Below, piece after piece: positions 48,048-58,734 of a DNA stretch of 64,000 nt. The notes under the pieces were generated by a model. The model ran no database searches. It was not told the origin of the DNA and was given only the letters and a program-made list of their open reading frames with translations. The translations under genes and the position numbers were made by a program. The number at the start of each line of letters is the position of its first letter. The first letter of the stretch is position 1. Source of the DNA: Pseudoalteromonas sp. 3D05 (GTDB lineage Bacteria; Pseudomonadota; Gammaproteobacteria; Enterobacterales; Alteromonadaceae). The stretch lies in the NCBI RefSeq assembly GCF_002723455.1, contig NZ_PDUS01000003.1, positions 145,866 to 209,865 on the forward strand, written 5' to 3'.

Positions 48048-48863
48048 ATGGCTGACTATGCTATAGGCGATCTACAAGGCTGCTATGATGAATTTCAAGC
48101 TTTGTTAACGTTGGTAAACTTTAACCCAGCTAAAGATCATCTATACTTGGTCGGCGATGTTGTAGCAAGGGGCCCAAAATCCCTTGCCTGCCTAGAGTAT
48201 CTTTACAAAAACCAAAACAGCGTGACAATTACATTAGGTAATCATGATTTACATATGATTGCATGTTACTTATTAGGCTTGCCTATTAACCCTAAAGATA
48301 ACCTAGATGCTGTTTTTAGCTCACCGAAACTTTCTCACTATATTCATTTTTTACGCCAGCAACCACTCGCGCTATGGTTAAAAAAATACAAAACGTTCAT
48401 TTCTCATGCTGGTTTAAACCCCGACTGGTCAATATCTAAAGCACTTAAACATGCTCAGTTCGCCACACAATGCTACCAAAGCGATGAAGTAAACTCTTTT
48501 TTAATGGGGATGTACGCACAACACCCGCCACACATGAGTAAACAACTAACAGACATTGAACGGTTTCGTTTTATTGTTAACTACTTTACACGAATGCGCT
48601 TTTTAACCCTAGATGGGCAGTTAGAATTAAAATCCAAAGGCGCAATTGATGACAAAAACACAATAGTCCCCTGGTTTTCTCATCCACGTTTTCAATCATT
48701 GAATTGTGATATTGTTTTTGGTCATTGGGCCGCACTTGAAGGGAAAACCCCCTTACCAAATTTACATGCACTAGACACAGGCTGTGTCTGGGGTGGGGAA
48801 ATGACACTAATGGAACTTAAAAATAAACAATCCTTTAGTGTTAATTCTAATCAATTCATCTAA
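48048..48863 (+). CDS. apaH: Diadenosine tetraphosphatase (symmetrical)
   Basis: Hydrolyses Ap4A to two ADP. It is a 271-residue calcineurin-like phosphoesterase with the metal-binding motifs GDLQGCYDEF (residue ~7), LVGDVVARGP (~34), GNHDLH (~64) and C-terminal GHWAALEG and LDTGCVWGG. It is the last gene of the lptD operon, followed by about 130 bp of AT-rich DNA. Confidence 0.96.
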   Translation: MADYAIGDLQGCYDEFQALLTLVNFNPAKDHLYLVGDVVARGPKSLACLEYLYKNQNSVTITLGNHDLHMIACYLLGLPINPKDNLDAVFSSPKLSHYIHFLRQQPLALWLKKYKTFISHAGLNPDWSISKALKHAQFATQCYQSDEVNSFLMGMYAQHPPHMSKQLTDIERFRFIVNYFTRMRFLTLDGQLELKSKGAIDDKNTIVPWFSHPRFQSLNCDIVFGHWAALEGKTPLPNLHALDTGCVWGGEMTLMELKNKQSFSVNSNQFI

Positions 48864-48994
48864 ATTAACTGAAAAAAAAGCCATTCTCTGTTAGATTTAG
48901 TATAATAAATGTTAAAAGTAATTAAATTTAATTACTTAACTTATCTGCAATTAAGCCGATAAAGTCTAATCATTACTCTTTTATGGAAATTCAT

Positions 48995-51010
48995 ATGAAC
49001 TTAACTGTTAGCCAACGCATCTGGGGTGGATTTATCTGTATCACCTTATTGCTTCTCTTAATTGGTGGGAACTCTCTGTTCAGAATTGCAAACATTAATA
49101 ACTCTGCGCAACAGGTCAACCAGTTATCTTTGCCTGCTTTAGAAGAAAGCTCAGAGCTCCAGGTTGAGTTCATCCTTATGAGTAAGGCTGCACAGGCTAG
49201 TTTTTACACTACATCTACCGCAGAGTTGGAACCAATAAAAAAATCGCTACAAGAGCGTAAAGTACGATTCGATCGTTCTCAGTCTCAACTCAAGCAAGTG
49301 GTTGCTAACAATGCTCAACTAAGTCAAAGCAGTCGTGATGTAGAGTTAACCTACAATGGGTTTATCGCATCAGTCGAGAGCTTATTAAACGATAAAGCAT
49401 CTGAACTAAGGCTTAATAAAGAGCTGAAAATGCAGTTGGAAACTATTGAACTAGCGGCTGAGGATGCCAACTCTGTTGTGCTAGATATCATTGATATTGA
49501 TGGCCTTGAAGAAAGTGACTCTCGTGCATATCAAGCTGCAAATATGCTTGAGAACAACTTTTTATCTTTAGTAACAACCAGCACGGATATGCTCACGGTA
49601 AAAACACAAAATACGCTTGATATAGTAAAAAATGAACAAATCTACTTCCTTGAAGAAATCGAAAGAAGTATTAACCTACTAAAGCCTGCGGTTGAAGCAA
49701 ATGACCCAGACCTGTTTGATGATTTAAATAATTACTTTGTATCAATTAAAGATAATGTAAAAGGTAATAACAGCTTATCGGCTAACAAAAAACGCTTAAT
49801 TGATACAATAGCACTGACTAAATCGGAGCTGGCAGATGCTGAAACAGCAACAACGAAGGCGCTTAAACAACTTAATGAATTAGTGAGTCAAGCGAGTAAC
49901 GTTGCTTTTGAATTGCAAAAAGGCGTTAGTAGTGATGTAACCTCAGCAAATTTATGGACATGGGTAGGTATGATAAGCGCCACCCTACTTGCTATCATTG
50001 TTGCGTATATTACGGTTAGCCGAATCACCAAACCATTGGCGGAAGTTAACCGTGTACTTGATATTGTAGCGAGCGGCGATATGACGCAACGCCTTGACGA
50101 TTCAGCACAGGATGAGTTTGGTGAACTATCTCGCAGCTGTAACACGCTTATTGACAGCTTGAGAAGCTTGATCAGAGGTATTATTTCGCGTTCAACTCAG
50201 CTTGCAGCAGCTTCAGAAGAAACATCAGCGATTACTGGCGAATCTAGCCAAGCAATTCGTAATCAACAAGCGCAGGTTGAACAGGCTGCAACTGCAACTA
50301 CCGAAATGAGTAGTACATCTCAAACTGTAAGCAGCAGTGCTCAACAAGCACTTAAAGAAATAAAAAATGCAGATAAAGAAGCTGACCGCGTCAAAGGTAT
50401 TTCAAGCCAAAACAAAGCAACAATCGAACAGCTTGCACGCGAGGTAGACGATGCTTCGCAAGTTATTAATAAGCTTCACCAAGACAGTGCATCAATTGGT
50501 AGTATTCTTGATGTTATACGTGGGATTGCTGATCAAACCAACTTACTCGCACTTAATGCTGCTATAGAGGCTGCTCGTGCAGGTGAGCAAGGTCGTGGCT
50601 TTGCCGTTGTAGCTGATGAGGTACGCTCTCTTGCTAGCAAGACACAAGAGTCGACTCAAGAGATTCAAGCTATGATTGAGTCGTTACAAAGCGGTGCTGA
50701 GGCTGCTGTTTCTGCAATGTCTAAAGGCAAGCAACAAGCTGAGTCATGTGTTGAGCAATCTGATTTAGCAAATACAGCCCTAGACTCAATTACTGCAGCA
50801 GTGGCACAAGCCCATGATGTCAGTGAAGAGATTTCAACAGCAGCACAGGAGCAACAACAAGTATCTCAAGAAATTAGTGAGCGACTTGAATCGATTGTTG
50901 CTATTGCAGAACAAACCGCTGAGGGTGCGAATCAAACGAATATATCAAGTTCAGAAGTTGCTAAACTAGCTGAAGAGCTACGTTTATCTGTTGATGAATT
51001 TAAAGTGTAA
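48995..51010 (+). CDS. Methyl-accepting chemotaxis protein
   Basis: A 671-residue transmembrane chemoreceptor. TM1 (~residues 8-28) and TM2 (~325-345, [21 protein letters not shown]) flank a helical periplasmic sensor of about 295 residues, too large for a simple four-helix bundle and perhaps a double bundle. A HAMP domain follows (~346-400). The signalling domain carries the conserved tip [20 protein letters not shown] plus [13 protein letters not shown]. There is no NWETF-type CheR tether at the C terminus. I chose ATG 48995 (GGAA 6 bp upstream) over 48983. The ligand is unknown. Confidence 0.94.
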   Translation: MNLTVSQRIWGGFICITLLLLLIGGNSLFRIANINNSAQQVNQLSLPALEESSELQVEFILMSKAAQASFYTTSTAELEPIKKSLQERKVRFDRSQSQLKQVVANNAQLSQSSRDVELTYNGFIASVESLLNDKASELRLNKELKMQLETIELAAEDANSVVLDIIDIDGLEESDSRAYQAANMLENNFLSLVTTSTDMLTVKTQNTLDIVKNEQIYFLEEIERSINLLKPAVEANDPDLFDDLNNYFVSIKDNVKGNNSLSANKKRLIDTIALTKSELADAETATTKALKQLNELVSQASNVAFELQKGVSSDVTSANLWTWVGMISATLLAIIVAYITVSRITKPLAEVNRVLDIVASGDMTQRLDDSAQDEFGELSRSCNTLIDSLRSLIRGIISRSTQLAAASEETSAITGESSQAIRNQQAQVEQAATATTEMSSTSQTVSSSAQQALKEIKNADKEADRVKGISSQNKATIEQLAREVDDASQVINKLHQDSASIGSILDVIRGIADQTNLLALNAAIEAARAGEQGRGFAVVADEVRSLASKTQESTQEIQAMIESLQSGAEAAVSAMSKGKQQAESCVEQSDLANTALDSITAAVAQAHDVSEEISTAAQEQQQVSQEISERLESIVAIAEQTAEGANQTNISSSEVAKLAEELRLSVDEFKV

Positions 51011-51082
51011 TTTACTCGGGTTTGTTAACCTTGCAAGGTTAAATTTGCAAAGATCAACAGACCCTCGTTAAATAAAATTGTT

Positions 51083-51117
51083 AAAAGCCGCATTTGAGAA
51101 ATCAAATGCGGCTTTTT
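51083..51117 (+). terminator. Intrinsic terminator after the chemoreceptor gene
   Basis: AAAAGCCGCATTTGA (51083-51097) pairs perfectly with TCAAATGCGGCTTTT (51102-51116) around GAAA, followed by T residues. It may also act on the minus-strand gene ending at 51128. Confidence 0.88.
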
Positions 51118-51127
51118 AATAACTAAT

Positions 51128-51499
51128 TTACACAGCATAAAATAGTTGAATATAGCTAAGTAACACTATAGCTGTTATTAAGGTTAAAAAACTGATGGCG
51201 CAAAGCCGGTGTGGAATGGTGTGATATAAAAGCCCAGGCATTTGCTTTAGGTTCGCAAAGCTTGGAATAAAGAAGAGAGAGTAGCATTCAAACTTACTGA
51301 GTCTGTTAGCCGTGATTTTACATGCTAATCTTAGCCTAGAGAAATACATTAACACAAAACTTGAAGCACCCATTACCTCTACTAAGGCCATTAGTTCCAT
51401 ACTAATTACTATCTCTGGCCCAGCAATAAACATTACAATTATAATTGCTAATGACTGCCACAGCCCCTTGGTAGCATATCCCTTTAATCGATTAAGCAT
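51128..51499 (-). CDS. Hypothetical membrane protein
   Basis: A 123-residue protein of unknown family. It has hydrophobic segments near residues 14-34 (WQSLAIIIVMFIAGPEIVI) and 38-55, a basic middle section, and a last segment near 100-118 (ISFLTLITAIVLLSYIQLF). It uses ATG and lies between two terminators, consistent with an independent small gene. I see no motif that gives a function, and no convincing ribosome-binding site. Confidence 0.5.
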   Translation of the reverse strand: MLNRLKGYATKGLWQSLAIIIVMFIAGPEIVISMELMALVEVMGASSFVLMYFSRLRLACKITANRLSKFECYSLFFIPSFANLKQMPGLLYHTIPHRLCAISFLTLITAIVLLSYIQLFYAV

Positions 51500-51684
51500 T
51501 TATAGCCTTCCCTTACTCTATGCATATCCCACTTTAGCGTAACGTTAGATTAAAATATAGATGCAGAAAAAGAATAGTACTCATGACCTACTAACTAGCC
51601 AGCATGTAATCAATGGGCTAGATCCTTAAAAGATTTCACTCAAAGTTATATAAATAGATTAAAGTATATAAGTAATAGACACAA

Positions 51685-51709
51685 AAAAACCGCGATAAAC
51701 GCGGTTTTT
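51685..51709 (-). terminator. Intrinsic terminator after the DUF3718 gene
   Basis: ACCGCG (51689-51694) pairs with CGCGGT (51700-51705), flanked by A and T runs that extend the stem. It lies 20 bp past the DUF3718 stop on the minus strand. Confidence 0.82.
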
Positions 51710-51729
51710 ACTAGTAACCTATAAGGTTA

Positions 51730-52107
51730 TTATAAGCCAGCACGGTCTTTAATTGCTGCGATGAGCGCTGAACCGCCATGGCCATTAGATTCAGCCCATG
51801 CTATATCCGCGCCATCTGCTAAAGAGCTTTTAGAAAGGTTCTTTACAACGTACTCACCAGCATCAACTGCATTGCTCGCAATTGCATGACGTACTAAGTT
51901 GTTTCCATTACACTGAATTGCATCGTATACGTTACGAATTTTCACACGAGAGCTTTTTAACTTGCTACGAAGGCGATTTTTATCATCTGCAGCTATATAC
52001 TCACAAATAGACACAGCTAACTGATCATTAGCTTTAGCTGGTGCACTAAAAGCAAAAGACCCAGAAACCACCGCAGTAACAACTAGTAATGTTGATAATT
52101 TAACCAT
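51730..52107 (-). CDS. DUF3718 family secreted protein
   Basis: A 125-residue exported protein with a clear signal peptide (LLVVTAVVSGSFAFSAPAKA, cleavage near residue 26). The mature domain matches DUF3718: VSICEYIAADDKNRLRSKLK, VYDAIQCNGNNLVRHAI and two cysteines that may form a disulphide. Family function is unknown; it is common in Alteromonadales and Shewanella. It sits 80 bp downstream of folA in the same direction. Confidence 0.85.
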   Translation of the reverse strand: MVKLSTLLVVTAVVSGSFAFSAPAKANDQLAVSICEYIAADDKNRLRSKLKSSRVKIRNVYDAIQCNGNNLVRHAIASNAVDAGEYVVKNLSKSSLADGADIAWAESNGHGGSALIAAIKDRAGL

Positions 52108-52186
52108 GAAAGACCCTTAAGTAATACTTTTTACCTATATCGATTGCTTAATATTGTACCAATCTATAAGATTAATCGCAATAATG

Positions 52187-52678
52187 TTACTCAACTTTAT
52201 CTAAAGTTACGAATTTATACTGATGTAAATTCTTATCATCGGGTGCGTTTACTTGCTCTTCAACAACCTGCCAATTGGCTACTTTTTCATAATCGGGAAA
52301 TTGAGTGTCGCCAGCTACATCCAGCTCAATAAACGTTAAATAAAGTGTAGTCGCTTTCTCTAAAAATTGCTGGTAAATATTTCCACCACCAATAATCATA
52401 ACCTCATCAGTATTTGTAACTAATGCTAATGCCTCATCTGGTGATGTCACTACCTCAATACCAGGTGCACTATACGCTTCATTACGGCTAATGATGATAT
52501 TTTGCCTTCCAGGAAGTGGGCGCCCAATTGACTCGAATGTTTTTCGCCCCATGATCACCGGCTTACTCATCGTCACACGTTTAAAGTGCTGTAAGTCAGC
52601 AGGTAAATGCCATGGCATTTTATTGTCATTACCAATAACACGATTATTAGCCATTGCTGCAATCATTGAAATTTTCAC
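52187..52678 (-). CDS. folA: Dihydrofolate reductase
   Basis: Reduces dihydrofolate with NADPH; target of trimethoprim. The start is GTG 52678, since the reading VKISMIAAMANNRVIG aligns with the E. coli N terminus (MISLIAALAVDRVIG) and AGGTGG lies just upstream; an upstream TTG at 52708 is less likely. This gives 163 residues. Active-site segment MPWHLPADLQHFK (catalytic Asp), VIMGRKTFESIGRPLPGR and VMIIGGGNIYQQFL are all present. Confidence 0.95.
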   Translation of the reverse strand: MKISMIAAMANNRVIGNDNKMPWHLPADLQHFKRVTMSKPVIMGRKTFESIGRPLPGRQNIIISRNEAYSAPGIEVVTSPDEALALVTNTDEVMIIGGGNIYQQFLEKATTLYLTFIELDVAGDTQFPDYEKVANWQVVEEQVNAPDDKNLHQYKFVTLDKVE

Positions 52679-52711
52679 AAAACCACCTAATGCTTTTTTA
52701 CTATCCAAGAA

Positions 52712-52733
52712 AAAAGGAGCGTAAGCTCCTTTT
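52712..52733 (-). terminator. Intrinsic terminator after obgE
   Basis: AAAAGGAGC (52712-52720), GTAA loop, GCTCCTTTT (52725-52733), with a T run on the minus strand. It lies between the obgE stop and the folA start. Confidence 0.8.
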
Positions 52734-52748
52734 AAAATTTATTATGTA

Positions 52749-53909
<1,161 letters not shown>

Positions 53910-53941
53910 TCACTTTAGGATTGGCTTGTTAATAACTCTAT

Positions 53942-53996
53942 TATATACCTAAGTGGCCTATTGAGCACACTCTGCATAAAAACACTTGGGTATATA
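53942..53996. repeat. Short hairpin with TATACC(C/T)AA ends (copy D)
   Basis: TATATACCTAAGTG (53942-53955) is inverted against CACTTGGGTATATA (53983-53996) with one wobble mismatch. The termini match those of the larger palindromic elements at 15.7, 22.2 and 26.4 kb, but the interior differs. It sits between rpmA and obgE, just past the rpmA terminator. Confidence 0.5.
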
Positions 53997-54020
53997 GTTT
54001 GATGAGCTTAAAACAAAAAA

Positions 54021-54042
54021 CCCCGCAAAGGCGGGGTTTTTT
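54021..54042 (-). terminator. Intrinsic terminator after rpmA
   Basis: CCCCGC (54021-54026), loop AAAG, GCGGGG (54031-54036), with an A run before and a T run after, so it can work in both directions. It lies 16 bp past the rpmA stop and would limit read-through into obgE. Confidence 0.85.
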
Positions 54043-54057
54043 AAGAACCGGCTCTGA

Positions 54058-54315
54058 TTACTCAGATACGATGCTTACGTATTTACGGTTTAAAGGACCT
54101 TTTTGTTCAAACTGAACTTTACCATCTGCTTTTGCGAAGATAGTGTGGTCTTTACCGATACCTACGTTTGAGCCAGCGTGAAAACGAGTTCCACGTTGAC
54201 GTACAATGATGCTACCCGCTAGAACTGATTCGCCACCAAAACGCTTAACACCTAGGCGTTTGCTTTCTGAATCGCGACCGTTACGAGTACTACCAGCTGC
54301 TTTTTTATGTGCCAT
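54058..54315 (-). CDS. rpmA: 50S ribosomal protein L27
   Basis: An 85-residue ribosomal protein located near the peptidyl-transferase centre. N-terminal [20 protein letters not shown] and [20 protein letters not shown] are characteristic. There is no N-terminal cleavable extension of the Firmicutes type. It lies 16 bp after rplU. Confidence 0.98.
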   Translation of the reverse strand: MAHKKAAGSTRNGRDSESKRLGVKRFGGESVLAGSIIVRQRGTRFHAGSNVGIGKDHTIFAKADGKVQFEQKGPLNRKYVSIVSE

Positions 54316-54331
54316 TTCTAAGTACCTCTAA

Positions 54332-54643
54332 TTAAGCGCTAATGCCAGTGATTTTAACTTCTGTGAACCATTGACGATGGCCCATTTGCTTACGAGAATG
54401 CTTACGGCGTCTAAATTTAACAACCTTAATTTTCTCACCGCGACCATGTGAAACAACCTCAGCTGTTACTTTACCACCGTTTACGAACGGTACACCGATC
54501 TCGATTTTCTCACCATCAGCAACTAAAAGTACTGAATCAAATTCAACTGCTGCACCAGTCTCAACGTCTAATTTCTCAAGACGAATTGTTTGACCTTCAG
54601 TCACACGGTGCTGTTTACCACCACTTTGGAAAACCGCGTACAT
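54332..54643 (-). CDS. rplU: 50S ribosomal protein L21
   Basis: A 103-residue L21, starting [14 protein letters not shown] at ATG 54643. An upstream in-frame extension to 54679 was rejected because the family starts at this Met. [15 protein letters not shown] near the C terminus is the conserved RNA-binding segment. It is cotranscribed with rpmA. Confidence 0.98.
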   Translation of the reverse strand: MYAVFQSGGKQHRVTEGQTIRLEKLDVETGAAVEFDSVLLVADGEKIEIGVPFVNGGKVTAEVVSHGRGEKIKVVKFRRRKHSRKQMGHRQWFTEVKITGISA

Positions 54644-54705
54644 AATTAACTCCGTCTGTGCGCCCTCAAATCGACGCAACTAAAATATTCTTCAATAGGG
54701 CGCGA

Positions 54706-54734
54706 AGTTTACGCTAATGTGCAAAAACTAGCAA
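54706..54734 (-). promoter_or_regulatory. Probable rplU-rpmA promoter
   Basis: On the minus strand TTGCTA (54729-54734), 17-bp spacer, TAAACT (54706-54711), about 60 bp before the L21 start codon. The rest of the 409-bp stretch 54644-55052 is AT-rich DNA holding the divergent promoters of rplU and ispB; I see no gene or RNA structure in it. Confidence 0.4.
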
Positions 54735-55009
54735 GCCCGTTTTTTAATTAAATGAATAAAAAATAGCTGCTTTGAGAGCAATTCAATATTTTCACCTATT
54801 TTATATTAAATTAGCATTATGCCAAGTGCTTTTTTGTACATGATGACAAATAAATTACAGCAACTAAATATCACCTTATGAGCAAAAAACAACCACGCAA
54901 ATTATCACCACTTTTAAGTTATCTTGTGTAATAAAGGCTAAATTTAGTATTTTAAACCTATTTTTTCAGCGAATTGTCACAAAATATCGAGCAAGCGCGT
55001 TTTTTGTTG

Positions 55010-55015
55010 TACAAT
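55010..55015 (+). promoter_or_regulatory. Probable -10 box of ispB
   Basis: TACAAT lies 38 bp before the ispB start codon, with a weak -35 (TCGAGC) 17 bp upstream. Confidence 0.3.
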
Positions 55016-55052
55016 CAGCACCGTATACCCATTAAAATTGGCTCGGAGATCA

Positions 55053-56024
55053 ATGGATATAAAAGCTATCCAGGCGTTAATCGAAAACGATATGAATGAC
55101 GTCAATCAACTTATTCACGCACAAATGCGCTCTGATGTGGCATTAGTCAATCAACTTGGCTTATATATAGTTAATAGCGGTGGCAAGCGAGTTCGCCCTA
55201 TGTTGGCTATTTTAGCCGCTAAAGCACTTGGCTATAAAGGGTGTGATCATATTACGCTGGCAACGATTGTGGAGTTTATTCATACCGCAACCTTGCTTCA
55301 TGATGACGTTGTTGATGAATCTAACTTACGCCGTGGTACACCAACAGCAAATGCTGAATTTGGTAATGCTGCAAGTGTTCTTGTTGGTGACTTTATCTAC
55401 ACTCGTTCTTTTCAACTCATGGTTGGTATTGGCAAAATGCAAGTAATGCAAATACTTGCTGATGCAACAAATGTCATTGCTGAAGGCGAAGTCCTACAGT
55501 TAATGAACTGCAATGACCCTGACACGACTGAAGACAGCTATATGCAGGTTATCTACTCAAAAACAGCGAAGCTATTTGAAGCAGCGACCGGACTTGCAGC
55601 AGTTATTACTGAACAAGACGAAGCCACGCTAAAAGCACTCAACCTTTATGGCATGCATTTAGGCACCGCATTTCAATTAGTAGATGATGTACTTGATTAC
55701 AATGCCGATGCTGAACAGTTAGGCAAAAATATTGGGGATGATCTCGCAGAAGGTAAACCTACCCTGCCTTTAATTTATGCAATGCAACAGGGTAATGCTG
55801 AGCAGGTTCAGTTAATCCGCAACGCTATAGAGCACAGCAACGGAATGGATCACTTAGAAGCAATTCTATGCGCTCTGCGTGAAACAAATGCACTTGAGTT
55901 TACAATGAATAAAGCAGACGAAGAAGCAGATAAAGCCATTGCTTGTTTATCTGTGTTAGCTGATTCGCCTTACAAAGAAGCCTTAGTTAGCCTAGCCCGT
56001 ATTGCTGTTGATCGTAGTCACTAA
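55053..56024 (+). CDS. ispB: Octaprenyl diphosphate synthase
   Basis: Builds the polyprenyl side chain of ubiquinone/menaquinone. ATG 55053 (GGAG 4 bp upstream) gives 323 residues, the same length as E. coli IspB; the TTG at 55038 is rejected. The two Asp-rich motifs are LLHDDVVDES (FARM, ~84) and LVDDVLDY (SARM, ~212). It is divergent from rplU, the usual enterobacterial arrangement. Confidence 0.97.
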   Translation: MDIKAIQALIENDMNDVNQLIHAQMRSDVALVNQLGLYIVNSGGKRVRPMLAILAAKALGYKGCDHITLATIVEFIHTATLLHDDVVDESNLRRGTPTANAEFGNAASVLVGDFIYTRSFQLMVGIGKMQVMQILADATNVIAEGEVLQLMNCNDPDTTEDSYMQVIYSKTAKLFEAATGLAAVITEQDEATLKALNLYGMHLGTAFQLVDDVLDYNADAEQLGKNIGDDLAEGKPTLPLIYAMQQGNAEQVQLIRNAIEHSNGMDHLEAILCALRETNALEFTMNKADEEADKAIACLSVLADSPYKEALVSLARIAVDRSH

Positions 56025-56050
56025 AATTAACGATTTGATTTCGAGCATAA

Positions 56051-56076
56051 AAAAAGCCTGCAATTGCAGGCTTTTT
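56051..56076. terminator. Bidirectional terminator between ispB and mdh
   Basis: A perfect palindrome: AAAAAGCCTGCAA (56051-56063) against TTGCAGGCTTTTT (56064-56076), followed by more T residues. It lies between the convergent ispB and mdh stops. Confidence 0.9.
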
Positions 56077-56112
56077 TTTATTATCGCCAACTGCTTGGCG
56101 ATAATGGCAAGA

Positions 56113-57048
56113 TTATGCGTTGATGAAATCAACACCTTCTTGAATGTCTTTTTTCAGTGTGTCTAACATGTCGTTTTTAGCTTGTTGCTCAAACGCACTT
56201 AGCTCACCGTAAGAAAGGATTTCTTCTACGCCGTTTTTACCTAAACGTACAGGGTGAGCAAAGTATTCTGCATCACCATCTTCAACAGCTACGTATGCAT
56301 AATCTACCACGTCTTCACCTTGTAGGCCTTTTACTAAAGACATACAAAAACGTGCTGCTGCTGCACCCATTGATAATGTAGCTGAACCACCACCCGCTTT
56401 AGCATTTACTACTTCAGTACCCGCATTTTGGATACGTGGAGTCAGCGCCGCAACTTCTTCATCAGTGAAAGTAACACCTTCAACTTGAGAAAGTAATGGA
56501 AGGATTGTTGTGCCTGAGTGACCACCAATCACAGGTACTTTAACTGAAGCAACATCAACACCTTTAAGCTCAGCAATGAATGCTTCTGAACGAATTACGT
56601 CAAGTGTTGTAATACCGAAAACACGGTTAGCATCGTAAGTACCCGCTTTTTTGAATACTTCAGCAACAATTGGCACTGTACCATTTACTGGGTTAGTGAT
56701 AATGCCTACTAATGCTTTAGGGCAGTTAGCAACAATGCCTTCGGCTAATGTTTTAATGATACCAGCATTTACGTTGAATAAATCAGCACGGTCCATACCT
56801 GGCTTACGTGGCATACCAGCTGGAATAAGTACAATGTCACAACCAGTTAATGCTTGGTCTAGCGCATCAGCACCAAAACCCGCTACTTTAACATCAGTTG
56901 GGATGTGAGAAAGGTCAACAGCAACACCAGGAACAACTGGGGCAACATCATAAAGTGATAACTCAGAACCTGCTGGTAAACCTGTTTTTAGTAATAAAGA
57001 CAACGCTTGACCGATACCGCCTGCAGCACCTAATACAGCAACTTTCAT
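56113..57048 (-). CDS. mdh: NAD-dependent malate dehydrogenase
   Basis: TCA-cycle enzyme, 311 residues. NAD-binding [14 protein letters not shown] (residues 7-20), the substrate loop [14 protein letters not shown] (~77-90), NPVNGTVPI, and the catalytic His in [14 protein letters not shown] (~177). GGAG lies 7 bp before the ATG. It is divergent from argR, as in E. coli. Confidence 0.98.
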   Translation of the reverse strand: MKVAVLGAAGGIGQALSLLLKTGLPAGSELSLYDVAPVVPGVAVDLSHIPTDVKVAGFGADALDQALTGCDIVLIPAGMPRKPGMDRADLFNVNAGIIKTLAEGIVANCPKALVGIITNPVNGTVPIVAEVFKKAGTYDANRVFGITTLDVIRSEAFIAELKGVDVASVKVPVIGGHSGTTILPLLSQVEGVTFTDEEVAALTPRIQNAGTEVVNAKAGGGSATLSMGAAAARFCMSLVKGLQGEDVVDYAYVAVEDGDAEYFAHPVRLGKNGVEEILSYGELSAFEQQAKNDMLDTLKKDIQEGVDFINA

Positions 57049-57090
57049 TGGAATTCTCCGTAATTTAAGGTAGAAAATATTTGTGGCACT

Positions 57091-57119
57091 AAGATAAAGA
57101 AATTAACGCCTAAAGACAA
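57091..57119 (-). promoter_or_regulatory. Possible mdh promoter
   Basis: On the minus strand TTGTCT (57114-57119) and TATCTT (57091-57096) are separated by 17 bp, with about 35 bp of leader before the mdh start. Confidence 0.35.
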
Positions 57120-57238
57120 ATTTATCCTGCTTATTTTGCATATAATTTCGACCATAGTTGTAAATAACTTGAGCAAGGGATAATAAATCAATCTCAAGCA
57201 GCTATTTATGCCTTTTATTCAGTAATAAAAACAACTAC

Positions 57239-57252
57239 TGCATAAGTATGCA
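57239..57252. promoter_or_regulatory. Candidate ARG box upstream of argR
   Basis: TGCATAAGTATGCA fits the TGNAT-N4-ATNCA core of ArgR operators and lies about 47 bp before the argR start codon. Autorepression of argR is known in enterics. This is one site read by eye; a second adjacent box was not found. Confidence 0.4.
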
Positions 57253-57298
57253 TTTTTGTGTAGAATTTAGAGCATCAAATAACAAAGCAGACAACAAC

Positions 57299-57766
57299 AT
57301 GCAACCACAAGATAAACAAGAAGCGCTAGTTAAAGCTTTTAAATCACTTTTAAAAGAAGAAAATTTTGGGTCCCAAGGTGAAATTGTTGACGCATTAAAA
57401 GACCAAGGTTTTGATAACATAAGCCAAAGTAAAGTGTCACGCATGTTAAGTAAATTTGGCGCCGTACGAACTCGTAACGCTAAACAAGAGATGGTTTATT
57501 GCTTACCAGCTGAGATGGGCGTGCCGACAGCAAAAAGTCCACTTCGTCAATTAGTCATTGATATCATGCATAATGAAATGATGATTATCATCCGTACAAG
57601 CCCAGGTGCTGCGCAATTAATTGCCCGCTTATTAGACTCATTAGGTAAAGCTGATGGCGTGTTAGGAACGATTGCAGGTGACGACACCATCTTTATAGCA
57701 CCAGCCAAAATATCTGAAATTGACGTAACATTGGAACGCGTGCGAATCTTATTTGATACCGTATAA
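57299..57766 (+). CDS. argR: Arginine repressor ArgR
   Basis: Arginine-dependent hexameric repressor/activator. ATG 57299 gives 155 residues, starting [20 protein letters not shown] as in other gammaproteobacterial ArgR proteins. The winged-helix DNA-binding domain has [19 protein letters not shown] (residues ~44-62). The C-terminal oligomerisation/arginine-binding domain has [15 protein letters not shown] and [10 protein letters not shown]. Confidence 0.97.
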   Translation: MQPQDKQEALVKAFKSLLKEENFGSQGEIVDALKDQGFDNISQSKVSRMLSKFGAVRTRNAKQEMVYCLPAEMGVPTAKSPLRQLVIDIMHNEMMIIIRTSPGAAQLIARLLDSLGKADGVLGTIAGDDTIFIAPAKISEIDVTLERVRILFDTV

Positions 57767-57788
57767 CTAACCCAAACTTTAGGTTAAG

Positions 57789-58688
57789 TTATAACTGCTT
57801 TAAAAAATTAATCGATGGGGCAAAAAATGCGGATCCCATGTCCGCTTGGGTAAAATCAAGCCAGTGATCATAACATTCCCCTTGCCCCAAACGACTTTGC
57901 AGCACTTTTTCAAATACACTTCCATTTGCAGCACAGTGTATTGCTAACACTCCCTGCTCGTAAACATCCCCATATGGCATACTTTGATTAAGCAATAATG
58001 GATGTCCTTGTTCATCTTTGAGCTCTGTTCGTACAGCATGGCTAATTTGAACCTCTGGGTTCAATGGCGTATTATCGAGGCGGGTCCGCCCCATTATTTG
58101 CTCTTGTTCATGTAATGATAAATGCTGCCAAACAGTTAAATCATGCTTATATCGTTGAACATGTATGTAGCTTCCTTGATCTTCAAAGTGATTTGTTTTA
58201 TCAACTAATGCAGTGGCCCGCTTTTGCCTTCCATGGGGTGTGTCACCACCGAGTATAAAACCATTAAAATCACGTCCATCTAAAAATCTAAAATTACGAA
58301 CTTGCTCAACTAACTCAACATCGGGTGAAAATAACTTTAGAATCTGTAACGCAAATAAGTGATTTACATCCTCTCTGTCTGAGCGAATCTGAACAAACAG
58401 ATCAAATGGCTGCGCTGCCATAACATGATCATTGTGAGTAATATTAGGGAAACTTTGTAATTGACTAGGAATAAACTCAGGGAGTATGTGGGGCCAGTAT
58501 TGCGCGCCTACAGCTACAAAGCTTGAGAGCATTGACTCTGAAAACTGATCTGAAAACTCATCTTGAATAATGCTAACACGCTTTAGCTTTTTACGTAGTG
58601 ACTCGTCATGACCATCAAATACATTAAAAAATAAATGCAAACCGTGTAAGTTTGCTTCAGCACAAATCCCTGATTGCGCTTGCGCCAT
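57789..58688 (-). CDS. DyP-type (dye-decolorising) haem peroxidase
   Basis: A 299-residue haem peroxidase of the YfeX-like class. It has the family signature FLDGRDFNGF near residue 137 with the distal Asp, and later RTRLDNTPL and HAVRTEL with a candidate proximal His. It has no Tat or Sec signal, so it is predicted to be cytoplasmic. It follows fbpC by 46 bp on the same strand without an obvious terminator, so it is likely the fourth gene of the iron-uptake operon. Its substrate is unknown; a role in haem or iron handling is inferred. Confidence 0.88.
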   Translation of the reverse strand: MAQAQSGICAEANLHGLHLFFNVFDGHDESLRKKLKRVSIIQDEFSDQFSESMLSSFVAVGAQYWPHILPEFIPSQLQSFPNITHNDHVMAAQPFDLFVQIRSDREDVNHLFALQILKLFSPDVELVEQVRNFRFLDGRDFNGFILGGDTPHGRQKRATALVDKTNHFEDQGSYIHVQRYKHDLTVWQHLSLHEQEQIMGRTRLDNTPLNPEVQISHAVRTELKDEQGHPLLLNQSMPYGDVYEQGVLAIHCAANGSVFEKVLQSRLGQGECYDHWLDFTQADMGSAFFAPSINFLKQL

Positions 58689-58734
58689 GGTGGTTCCTTA
58701 ACTCTCGGTTGTACACAGCATTACACTTTAATAA

